From Rugosimonospora africana (GTDB lineage: Bacteria; Actinomycetota; Actinomycetes; Mycobacteriales; Micromonosporaceae): a stretch of 64,000 bases of DNA. Below are positions 43,275-51,104 of this stretch, piece by piece; the stretch's first letter is position 1; each line of letters begins with the position of its first letter. The notes beneath the pieces are model-generated. The model was not told the DNA's origin. It did no database searches and saw only the letters and a program-made list of their open reading frames with translations. The DNA is taken from assembly GCF_016862975.1 (NCBI RefSeq), contig NZ_BONZ01000013.1, positions 62,001 to 126,000 of the forward strand. The letters run 5' to 3'. A program made the translations under genes and the position numbers.

Positions 43275-44551
43275 GGCATTCACTGATCGACCTGGGGCCG
43301 CTGCGCTCGTCGCCGCGGTTCCGGCGGCTGTGGATCGGCCGCGCGTTCTCCGGATTCGGCGGGCAGATGACGCTGGTCGCCGTCATGTTCCAGGTGTGGC
43401 AGCAGACGAGCAGCACAGTCTGGACCGGCCTGGTCGGCCTGGCACAGGCCGTGCCGCTCATCGTGTTCGGGCTCTTCGTCGGCTCCCTCATCGATCGCAG
43501 CGACCGGCGCAGGTTCTACCTGATCACCACCACCGGCCAGGCCGCGTGCTCGCTACTGCTGGCTGCACAGGGGTTCTCCGGGCACGTTCCGGCGCCCGGG
43601 GTGCTGCTGCTCCTCGCGGTGCAGTCCTGCTTCGTGGCCGGTGGCGGGCCGGTCTCCCGTACCTTCATCCCGCGGCTGCTGCCCAAGAATCAGCTGGCGG
43701 CCGGGCTGGCGCTCAACCGCATCTCCGGGCAGGCGGCGCTGCTGCTCGGGCCGGCGCTGGGCGGGCTGATGCTGGGCTGGCTCGGCGTCGGCGGCTGCTA
43801 CCTGGCCGACGCCATCAGCTTCGGGCTCGCGTTCTACGGCGCGTTCGGGTTGCCGCCCATGCCGCCGGACGGTGAGTCGTCCCGGCCCGGCCTGAGGGGC
43901 GTCGCCGATGGTCTCGCGTTCCTGGGCCGTAACGCCACGGTACGCGGCGCGCTGCTCACCGACCTGGCCGTCACCGTACTGTCCATGTCGACCAGTCTCT
44001 TCCCGCTCATCAACGCCGAACGGTTCGGGAACGACCCGCGGACCCTCGGGCTGTTCCTGACCGCCATCGGATCCGGCGGCGTCATCGCGTCGCTCTTCTC
44101 CGGTACGTTCACCCGGCTGCCCCGCCCCGGCCTCGTCATGCTCTGCGGTTCGGCCACCTGGGGCGTCGCGATGGCGCTGTTCGGCGTCTCACCGAATCCG
44201 TGGGTCGGACTGGCCTTCCTCGCGCTCGCCGGCGCGGCGGACACCGTCGCCGTGGTCTCCCGCAGCACGGTCGTGCAGCTTCACACCCCGAACGCGCTCC
44301 TCGGCCGGGTCTTCGCCGCCGAACAGATCGTCGGACAGGCCGGTCCCGACATCGGCAACCTGCGCGGCGGCCTGATCGCCGGCGCCACCTCGGGAGCGGC
44401 GGCGTTGGTCAGCGGCGGCCTGCTCAGCGTCGCGGCTGTGTTGCTGATCGGCGCGACAACGCCGGCGTTCCGCAGGACCGCACCGGTCACCGGCGGCGAC
44501 ACCGCCGACGATCGGACGCCGGTCGCCTCGCAGCCAGCCCCCACAACCTGA
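43265..44551 (+). CDS. MFS exporter coupled to the second MarR
   Basis: 428 residues from ATG 43265. Twelve transmembrane helices; first RLWIGRAFSGFGGQMTLVAV, motif LFVGSLIDRSDRRRFYLITT in loop 2-3, later GLFLTAIGSGGVIASLFSGT and VAMALFGVSPNPWVGLAFLA. Belongs to the enterobactin-exporter/ENTS-like MFS group often named for drug export. It is translated with the MarR repressor (overlap 43265-43274). The 3' end of the operon is followed by a 15-bp doubled sequence (GTCGTCGGAGGTCAG, 44583-44612). Confidence 0.92.
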   Translation: MGVRHSLIDLGPLRSSPRFRRLWIGRAFSGFGGQMTLVAVMFQVWQQTSSTVWTGLVGLAQAVPLIVFGLFVGSLIDRSDRRRFYLITTTGQAACSLLLAAQGFSGHVPAPGVLLLLAVQSCFVAGGGPVSRTFIPRLLPKNQLAAGLALNRISGQAALLLGPALGGLMLGWLGVGGCYLADAISFGLAFYGAFGLPPMPPDGESSRPGLRGVADGLAFLGRNATVRGALLTDLAVTVLSMSTSLFPLINAERFGNDPRTLGLFLTAIGSGGVIASLFSGTFTRLPRPGLVMLCGSATWGVAMALFGVSPNPWVGLAFLALAGAADTVAVVSRSTVVQLHTPNALLGRVFAAEQIVGQAGPDIGNLRGGLIAGATSGAAALVSGGLLSVAAVLLIGATTPAFRRTAPVTGGDTADDRTPVASQPAPTT

Positions 44552-44608
44552 CCTCGGCCGCTGTGCGCGAGACCGAGGCCAGGTCGTCGGAGGTCAGGTC
44601 GTCGGAGG

Positions 44609-47600
44609 TCAGTAGATGGCCTGGTACTTCTGGAAGCCGGATCCCTCCAGGATCCGAGCGGAGAAGCTGCCCGCGCCGTTGCCCGGGTATTCCCACAGCT
44701 TGCCGGCACTGTCCCGGGCGACCAGGTCGTTGTTCCCGTCCAGGTTCAGATCCCCGATACCGATGATGGCGTTGTACCCGCCCCACCCCGGACCGATCTG
44801 CACCCGGGCACCCAGCCCGCCGTTACCGGTGCCGTTGTAGCGCCACATGACGCCGGACGCGTCCACGGCCAACAGGTCACCGATACCGTCACCGTTCAGA
44901 TCCCCGGCACCGATCAAGCGACTGTAGATGTTCCACCCAGGGCCGGTCTCGACTCGGCTACCCACCGAACCCTTACCCGTACCGGGATACAACCACAGAC
45001 GACCGGCACTGTCCCGCGCCAGCAGATCCGCCTTCCCATCCCGGTTCAGATCGCCGGGAGAGGTCAGCGTGTACCCACCCCACCCCGTACCGATCTTGAT
45101 GCTCTTCACGATCTCTGTGTTGAAGTAGGTCTGGCCGAGGCCGAGGTACGCGTGCAGCACACCCGCCCCGTCACGCGCGAGGATGTCTGACAACCCGTCG
45201 CCGTCGAAGTCGCCGAACGGCACGATCGCATTGAACTGCCATGACCCCGAACCGAGCAGCCAGGTGTCGGTGAACCCGTTGTCGCGCAGAGCACCGTCCG
45301 ATGTGCCCTCGTACCAGTGGGACTCGCCCTGCCAGTTTCCCATGACGCCGAGCAGCGCGGGCGAGCCGTTACAGCCGTAGCTACGGAACGGCATCTGTCC
45401 ACAGTAGACGCTGAAGCTTCCGGTGCCGGCCGGCTGCGGGGCGCTGCCACCCGCCGGCACAACCGTCAGGTGCCAGGTGTAGGCGCCGGAAATCGCCTTC
45501 GCACCCGAGGAGAGCAGACCGGTCCAGTAAGCTCGGATGCTGGTTCGTGCCGGGCCGTCCGACGTGGTGAACACGGTCTGGTCACCGATGTCGCGGGTGA
45601 TGCTCAGAGTCCACGACGCGACCGGACGGGTGACTGCGTAATAAACCTGGAAGTCTGGGTAGGTGGAGCCCGGATAGACCAGTTGCGGGACGTACATGTC
45701 GGCAAGGTCGGTCGGCGACGGTGGCACTCCGGTGTCCACCACGTGCACCGCACCGTCCGCGGCGACGTACGCGACATCGCCGCCGTACTTGTCCACGGTC
45801 CAGTCGATGTTCCGGTCATCGGCGACCGGGCCCGCCGGCAGAGACGCCAACTTCACCGGCGTCGGCGGCGCGAACCTCGGCTCCGTACCCGGCAGGCGCC
45901 GACCCAACTGCCCGGTGTGGAAGTCGAACATCTCCAACGAGCCCGCATCACCGTCATGCCAGACCAGGTAACCGTCGCCCAGCATCGCGGGGCCGGCGAG
46001 ATGCGGCAACGAAACGGCGGTGTCGTACTGGAGATTGACCAACCCGGCCGCCCCCGACGCGCACGACCAGTACAACCAACGGGCACTGGCCTGCACCTCG
46101 CTTGGCACACACGACGCGCCGGTCGAGACCGTCTGCGTGGTCTTGCCCGTGGGCAGGTCAATCGCCGCGAGCTGGCCGGGGGTCGTGGTCGCCGTCCACA
46201 GCGTCGAATACCACAACGCCGCCCCGGTAACCGGCCCCGACCGCACCACAGAGCCGTAGCCGGGCTCGACGACATACTGGGTCGCCGGCGACGTGGCGTC
46301 CACGATGGCGTAGTTGGTGGAAGCGTCGACCAGAGTGCCGCCGGTGGCCGGCAGCGTCATGTGCACAGTGCCCGTATAGAGGTCGATGCTCCCCGCGGTG
46401 GACGTGCTGACGTATGCGACGCCGTACGTGTTGCCATCGACCATGCTGACGCAGCGGACACCCGTAGCGCAGGTGACCGCCTGGTCCGACAGCGTTCCCC
46501 CGTTCTCCGACGGAGCGGTCTCCCCGCTGTCCGGTGCCACGAGCAAGTGGTTCTGTAGCACGAAATGTGGGCCTCCACTGGGCAGCAGTCCGCTCTGCGC
46601 GTGCCGCAACAGCCCGTGGTCGAGGGTCAGGCCGGCGTTGGTCAGCGGATCGCGCAGCGGCAGCGCGTGATCCGTCAGGGACCCGCCGCTGGCCGCCGAG
46701 AACCGGTGCACAGCCCAGTCGGAGATCCCCGAGCCCCCGATCACCAGGACCGAACCGTCAGATGCCTGTGCCATCACCCCCTGGGTCGGGTACGGCACTG
46801 CTGGCACTAGCGTGCTGCCGCCACCTCCGGAGAGCGGGAAGTCCCGCGCGGGGGTCTCGGCGTTGGCCTGGACGGCAGACGCTATGAGGTGGTCTCCCGT
46901 GAGCCCGATGTGGAAGGTGGCCGCGCCGGACAGCACGACGTCCTGCGACGTCGTGTCGGTACCGGTGGTCAGCCCGCTGATAGAGAACACGTGCACCGTG
47001 CCGGCACCGGATGGGGCGCAGGCGACATGGTCACCCGAAACCAGGAACTGAGTAACGGAAGACTGGGGGACCGGGATGCTCGTCGCCACCCCGCTCGTCA
47101 AGCTCAGTAGCGAGTAGTACCCAACGCCGTTCGAGGCGTATCTGACCACCGCCCAAGGGGCGCCGCCGGAGGTTGTCGGCGGGCTGACGGAGATCGACGC
47201 ATCGGCCGGAAGCCCAGTAACCGGCTTTACCGTGAACGTGCCGTCCGCGGCGAAAGTCCACAATTGTATTGCCGTCACTGCCGAGTTCTGTACAGCGGTT
47301 ACCAGGGCCGTTGATCCATATACCGCGTTGACCTGGTACCCCGCCGGCACCGCCCACTGTTGCCAGCTCTGGTTCGCGAGGTCGACAACGCTGACTGTGC
47401 CTGTCGGCGCCGGATGGGAGGCGACCTGTCCCTTGATGACGATGGCGTCGCCGCCGGCCGGCCGGATCGCGTTGTCACCAACCTTGGCGAGGTCGCTCAC
47501 CACGGTCGTGGCACCAGTGTCGTAACGCGTCCAGAGGAAGTCGGTGGAGCCATCGTGATGATGCAGGAAGCCAGTGGCTCCGGCGACCACGATGCTGTCC

Positions 47601-47785
47601 TGCGGGTGGTTGGCCTGGCCGAGCGGCGCGACGACCGCGACCTCGGCCGGAGGCTTGCTCGCCGGAGGCGCCTGCGGGCCGGTCCCGGCGACCGGGTCGG
47701 CGACGGCGGGGCTGGCCGCTGTCAGCGCGACGAACGCCGTCATAACGGCAATGGCATATCTGGACGAATGGCGGCGTAGAACCAC
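44609..47785 (-). CDS. Large secreted FG-GAP/VCBS repeat protein
   Basis: 1058 residues, GTG 47785 behind GGGGGAGA (47791-47798). Signal peptide VVLRRHSSRYAIAVMTAFVA ... ASPAVAD. A beta-rich N-terminal region of about 600 residues has seven-bladed-propeller-like repeats without clear names (VATSIPVPQSSVTQFLVSGD). The C-terminal 230 residues hold four FG-GAP-type calcium-binding repeats: FGDFDGDGLSDILARDGAGV, PGDLNRDGKADLLARDSAGR, AGDLNGDGIGDLLAVDASGV and IGDLNLDGNNDLVARDSAGK, each with a DxDxDG-like loop followed by LWxYPG. Likely surface or secreted adhesin-like or carbohydrate-binding protein; no catalytic residues seen. Confidence 0.85.
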   Translation of the reverse strand: MVLRRHSSRYAIAVMTAFVALTAASPAVADPVAGTGPQAPPASKPPAEVAVVAPLGQANHPQDSIVVAGATGFLHHHDGSTDFLWTRYDTGATTVVSDLAKVGDNAIRPAGGDAIVIKGQVASHPAPTGTVSVVDLANQSWQQWAVPAGYQVNAVYGSTALVTAVQNSAVTAIQLWTFAADGTFTVKPVTGLPADASISVSPPTTSGGAPWAVVRYASNGVGYYSLLSLTSGVATSIPVPQSSVTQFLVSGDHVACAPSGAGTVHVFSISGLTTGTDTTSQDVVLSGAATFHIGLTGDHLIASAVQANAETPARDFPLSGGGGSTLVPAVPYPTQGVMAQASDGSVLVIGGSGISDWAVHRFSAASGGSLTDHALPLRDPLTNAGLTLDHGLLRHAQSGLLPSGGPHFVLQNHLLVAPDSGETAPSENGGTLSDQAVTCATGVRCVSMVDGNTYGVAYVSTSTAGSIDLYTGTVHMTLPATGGTLVDASTNYAIVDATSPATQYVVEPGYGSVVRSGPVTGAALWYSTLWTATTTPGQLAAIDLPTGKTTQTVSTGASCVPSEVQASARWLYWSCASGAAGLVNLQYDTAVSLPHLAGPAMLGDGYLVWHDGDAGSLEMFDFHTGQLGRRLPGTEPRFAPPTPVKLASLPAGPVADDRNIDWTVDKYGGDVAYVAADGAVHVVDTGVPPSPTDLADMYVPQLVYPGSTYPDFQVYYAVTRPVASWTLSITRDIGDQTVFTTSDGPARTSIRAYWTGLLSSGAKAISGAYTWHLTVVPAGGSAPQPAGTGSFSVYCGQMPFRSYGCNGSPALLGVMGNWQGESHWYEGTSDGALRDNGFTDTWLLGSGSWQFNAIVPFGDFDGDGLSDILARDGAGVLHAYLGLGQTYFNTEIVKSIKIGTGWGGYTLTSPGDLNRDGKADLLARDSAGRLWLYPGTGKGSVGSRVETGPGWNIYSRLIGAGDLNGDGIGDLLAVDASGVMWRYNGTGNGGLGARVQIGPGWGGYNAIIGIGDLNLDGNNDLVARDSAGKLWEYPGNGAGSFSARILEGSGFQKYQAIY

Positions 47786-47988
47786 GAGAGTCTCCCCCGA
47801 AAGCCGGACCGCCGGTGCGCGCGCCCACTTGATCATCGCGCCCGGGCAGCGGCAGCGTATCAGCCAGCCGAGCGCGACGAATGGACCGAAGGGATGGCGC
47901 CAAGCCGTCCTACCGGCCACACTCGACGGCTCCAGACCCGCGAAGCAATAAGATTTCGGGATCCGGGCGAATCTGTCCAGTGTTGCGC

Positions 47989-48007
47989 CGCCCCGAGGGA
48001 CTCGAAC
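47989..48007 (-). pseudogene. tRNA 3'-end (T-arm) fragment
   Basis: GCCCCGAGGGACTCGAACC matches the T-arm and acceptor 3' strand of the tRNA-Arg gene at 48914 at 18 of 19 positions. No D-arm or anticodon arm follows. Such partial tRNA ends are typical of a former attachment site of an integrated element. Confidence 0.6.
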
Positions 48008-48030
48008 CTATTGAGGGCGTGGCTTCGCCT

Positions 48031-48210
48031 TCAGCCGACGGCGAAGGTCAGGAACCGGCCGTTGGCTGACGCGAGCGGGATGGGTTGCGCCGTCTGAAAC
48101 TCGACCAGGTTCGCGCCGGGGTTGCCGTTGTTGATCGACCCGTTGGTGAAGGCACTGACCGCGTGGTTGGCATCGCCCAGTCCGTTGAGTTGCTGCCCGC
48201 TGTATCTCCC
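48031..48210 (-). pseudogene. Decayed 3' end of a secreted-protein gene
   Basis: Frame reading ...GLGDANHAVSAFTNGSINNG then NPGANLVEFQTAQPIPLAS and ANGRFLTFAVG with TGA at 48031-48033. The composition (Asn/Gly/Thr-rich, INNGNPGANLVEF) is like the repetitive surface/choice-of-anchor proteins of actinomycetes. Upstream on the minus strand the frame has no sensible start or signal peptide. It is most likely the remnant of a truncated gene; its identity cannot be given. Confidence 0.45.
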
Positions 48211-48404
48211 AATTCGCCCGTGATGTGACGGCTGGTGGCATAGCGACTACACATCGTAGATAGGCGGAATTGGGGAACAACCTCCGTCAGTACTGTCCGG
48301 CTGGCCGCCGAGCGTCCCACTCCGGCGTGCCGGAACAGCTACCGGGACCGGGAGAGGCCAGTCCTGACGATTCTTCAACTAAGCCTTCGACCTCTGCCGT
48401 CACC

Positions 48405-48596
48405 TCATACGCGATAGTCGTCCTCGTCGGGGCTCACCGCATGCCGGTGGTCCGGGACGTCGACCGGAGCAGCCTCGAACGGGGTCCGCAACTGCCGCAT
48501 CACCTCGTCGTCGACCCACGGCCGAGGTTGGACAGCGACGTCAGGGTCCAGCCCGTCCAAGAACGGACTGCCAACATCGGATCCGCTGGCGTTCAT
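48405..48596 (-). CDS. Small hypothetical acidic protein
   Basis: 63 residues (MNASGSDVGSPFLDGLDPDV, ending DHRHAVSPDEDDYRV), ATG 48596, GGGAG nine bases upstream. Acidic, no helix, signal or known motif. It lies in the relic region between the tRNA fragment and tRNA-Arg, and its neighbours show no conserved content, so it may be a cargo remnant or not a gene. Confidence 0.35.
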   Translation of the reverse strand: MNASGSDVGSPFLDGLDPDVAVQPRPWVDDEVMRQLRTPFEAAPVDVPDHRHAVSPDEDDYRV

Positions 48597-48913
48597 CAGG
48601 CAACACTCCCGTACCTCGGAACGGAATCAGAACCAGTGTCGGAGGATACGAGACAGGACCGACACTTCTACCGACGCGGGTTTATCCCCTCGGACTGGAT
48701 CAGCGTCGCGGAGGCAGCTCGCCTGGCGTTCCGGCGTCGCGCGGACACCCGGGTTCCCACCGAGCCTGCGATTGCAGCCGACCACTGTCAGGGACCAACT
48801 GCCAGGACCAGGGCAAACTGAAGAGCAGGATCCCGGGCTGCGGGAATCCGTCCCGCCGGCCGGAACGACTCAAGGCCGCGACCCGCATCTCTGCTGATCA
48901 CGGCCTTGAACTC
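48597..48913. other. Gene-poor stretch before the tRNA pair
   Basis: No supported gene. A short frame on the plus strand (about 48640-48821, with FIPSDWISVAEAARLAFRRR) looks vaguely like an excisionase-type N-terminus but has no start with a ribosome site and no clear C-terminal part, so it is not called. Confidence 0.4.
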
Positions 48914-48989
48914 TGGCGCGCCCGGAGGGACTCGAACCCCCAACCTTCTGATCCGTAGTCAGATGCTCTATCCGTTGAGCTACGGGCGC
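48914..48989 (-). tRNA. tRNA-Arg(ACG)
   Basis: Minus-strand cloverleaf: acceptor GCGCCCG (5', 48989-48983) with CGGGCGC at the 3' side, D-arm AGCTCAACGGATAGAGC, anticodon arm TCTGA-CTACGGA-TCAGA with anticodon ACG, T-arm GGTTCGAGTCC, discriminator G and an encoded CCA (48916-48914). Wobble A34 is expected to become inosine so it reads CGU, CGC and CGA, the codon over-used in the argS leader at 35933. Confidence 0.95.
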
Positions 48990-49024
48990 CAGAACCTGAA
49001 CCAGTGTACATACCGCGTTTTGCG

Positions 49025-49115
49025 CGGAGGCTCCGGGATTCGAACCCGGGAGGGGCTTTAAGACCCCAACCGCATTAGCAGTGCGGCGCCATAGACCAGA
49101 CTAGGCGAAGCCTCC
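49025..49115 (-). tRNA. tRNA-Ser(GCT)
   Basis: Minus-strand class II tRNA of 91 bases: acceptor GGAGGCT (from 49115) with AGCCTCC, D-arm region TCGCCTAGTCTGGTCTATGG, anticodon arm CGCAC-TGCTAAT-GCGG with anticodon GCT, long variable arm TTGGGGTCTTAAAGCCCCT and T-arm GGGTTCGAATCCC, discriminator G. The 3' CCA is not encoded. Confidence 0.93.
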
Positions 49116-49241
49116 CGGACGGCCCAGTGGACCGCCGCCGGTCGAGGATACAGGGCAGCCACCTCTGCGAGCAAAGCAGAACCGCGACCGATTGGTCCGG
49201 CAGGACGCGAGCAGGGCCCGCGAAGGCTACGCTCGGGGCGC

Positions 49242-51011
49242 ATGGAGGACGACAGCAGGACACCGCGGCGCGGAAACCCGCCCAGGGATCCGGCGGCGAA
49301 GCGTCCCGACCAGCCCCGGAGTGCCGAACGATCCAGGTCTCCGGAGCGGCCGAGAACCCCGGACCGGCCGCAGACCCCGGACCGGCCGCAGCCAGCCGAG
49401 CGGCCCAGGCCCCCGGCGGCCCTGTTCATGGAGCCGGTGATCCCACCCCGACCACCGGCACCCGAGCGGGACGAGAGCGCACCGGCCGGCGAGCCCGCGC
49501 CCCCGGCCACCACGCCGGCTGCCACGGCAGCCCCGACCAACGCGCCGGCTGCCGCCGCGCGAGCTGCCATGGCGGCCCCGGCCACCGAGCGCGCCCCGAC
49601 CGAGCAAGCCGCCACCGAGCGGGCGGCCACCGAGCCCACCTCCCCGGCCGCGGAGGCAGCCCGGGTGGCTCCGACCCGCGGCGGCATCCCCGGCCAGCGC
49701 TCCGGACCCCGGCGCACCCGCGCGGCCGAACCCGGCACGGGCGCCGCGGACGCCGACGAGCCGGAGGACACCACGGGCGCCGACGAGCCGGGGGTCGTCG
49801 CCGCGGATACCGATGAGCCGGAGGTCGCCACGGACGTCGAGGCCCAGGCGAGCGGCGCCGCCGGCCGGGCAACCCCGGCCAAGAAGGTGCCGAGCAAGGC
49901 GCCGAGGAAGGCACCGGCGAAGAAGGCGCTTGCGAAGAAGCTCCCGTCCCGCAAGGCCGCCGCCCGGAAGGCCGCCCCGGCGGAGCCCACGGACCTCCCG
50001 CCCGCCGACCAGGCACCCACGGACCTGCCACCCACGGACCAGGCACCCACGGACCTCCCGCCCGCCGACCTGCCGCCTGCGGATGTGGCGCCCGCGCCCG
50101 CCGAGACCACCTCCCCGGGCGCCGCCCAGCCCGCGAGCCCGCCGCAGCCCGACCAGCCCGCGAGCCCGCCGCAACCCGACCAGGCCGCGAGCCCGCCGAA
50201 GCCCGGACAGGCCGCGAGCCAGACGGCGCCCGGACAGGCCGCCGGGCCCGCGCCGGCCGGCCCTCCGGAACTCACCCTCTGGGATCGGCTCCGGAGCGAC
50301 CCGGCCCACGTGCCCGAGGTACTTGCCCTCGCCGCCGTCGAGCGGCTCGGCCCGGAGGCGGCCCGGTACACCGGATGGGTCCGGGCCACCTATCCCGGTG
50401 CCACCGACGACCGGCTCGCCCAGGCCGCCGGCCGGCGCTTCGCCGCACAGGCCAGGTCGGCGGCGCTCGCCGGGATGATCGCCCCGGAGATCGGGCAGCT
50501 CGTCGCCCTCGTCACCCTCGGCTGGCTCCAGGCCCGGCTGGTACTGCACATCGCCGCCGCGTACGGGCGGGATCCGTCCGCCCCCGAGCGCGCCGCTGAG
50601 CTGCTGGTTCTGCTACGGGTACACGACGATCTCGCGACGGCGCGCGACGCACTGGCGACCGCCCGGGACAACGGCGTACCCCTGCGCCGGCCGGCCCACC
50701 GGCTGCTGTCCGGTGGGGCGCGCGGCGCCGGCCGTCGGCTGGCGGCCCGGCTCATCCCCGGTGCCGGCGTGCTCATCGACCTGCTCGTGAACGACGCCTC
50801 GATCGAGGCCGTGACTCGGCGCGCGATCAGCTACTACCGGACTCCGCCGGCCCCGGTGTCCGGGGCACCGGCTGGCACGGCGGAGGGAGCCCCGGTGTCC
50901 GGGGCACCGGCCGGAACGGCGGAGGAAGCCCCGGTGTCCGAGGCACCCGCCGGCACGGCGGCGGGAGCCCCGCTCTCCGGGCCACCCGCCGACACGGCGG
51001 CGGGGACATAG
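49242..51011 (+). CDS. EcsC-like protein with histone-like basic and repeat regions
   Basis: 589 residues. Residues 1-210 are Pro/Arg/Ala/Glu-rich and low-complexity. A basic cluster follows: KKVPSKAPRKAPAKKALAKK, LPSRKAAARKAAP, like the tails of bacterial histone H1 or HU extended proteins. Residues about 345-515 form a helical EcsC-like domain (TLWDRLRSDPAHVPEVLALA; RLAARLIPGAGVLIDLLVND; VTRRAISYYRTP). The C-terminus has four 13-14-residue repeats of the type APVSGAPAGTAEG, encoded in about 40-bp DNA repeats (50850-51008). It may bind DNA or membrane; function unknown. A bidirectional terminator follows. Confidence 0.75.
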   Translation: MEDDSRTPRRGNPPRDPAAKRPDQPRSAERSRSPERPRTPDRPQTPDRPQPAERPRPPAALFMEPVIPPRPPAPERDESAPAGEPAPPATTPAATAAPTNAPAAAARAAMAAPATERAPTEQAATERAATEPTSPAAEAARVAPTRGGIPGQRSGPRRTRAAEPGTGAADADEPEDTTGADEPGVVAADTDEPEVATDVEAQASGAAGRATPAKKVPSKAPRKAPAKKALAKKLPSRKAAARKAAPAEPTDLPPADQAPTDLPPTDQAPTDLPPADLPPADVAPAPAETTSPGAAQPASPPQPDQPASPPQPDQAASPPKPGQAASQTAPGQAAGPAPAGPPELTLWDRLRSDPAHVPEVLALAAVERLGPEAARYTGWVRATYPGATDDRLAQAAGRRFAAQARSAALAGMIAPEIGQLVALVTLGWLQARLVLHIAAAYGRDPSAPERAAELLVLLRVHDDLATARDALATARDNGVPLRRPAHRLLSGGARGAGRRLAARLIPGAGVLIDLLVNDASIEAVTRRAISYYRTPPAPVSGAPAGTAEGAPVSGAPAGTAEEAPVSEAPAGTAAGAPLSGPPADTAAGT

Positions 51012-51052
51012 GCCCCGACCGGTCAAGCGGGCGAACGAGTCGACCCGCACGA

Positions 51053-51091
51053 GACGGGCCCCGGCCGCCGTGGCGGCAGCCGGGGCCCGTC
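51053..51091. terminator. Perfect 13-bp bidirectional terminator
   Basis: GACGGGCCCCGGC (51053-51065) pairs with 51079-51091, loop of 13 containing a smaller hairpin. Between the convergent EcsC-like and subtilase genes. Confidence 0.8.
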
Positions 51092-51104
51092 CGGTGTGAC
51101 GTGG

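Noticed and set aside
44609-47920. Longer start for the FG-GAP protein at 47920
   Set aside because: The first 45 residues have no signal-peptide-like order, while GTG 47785 has a strong ribosome site and a signal peptide right after it.
48640-48821. Excisionase-like small gene (SDWISVAEAARLAFRRR)
   Set aside because: No start codon with ribosome site, no C-terminal half and no integrase nearby.
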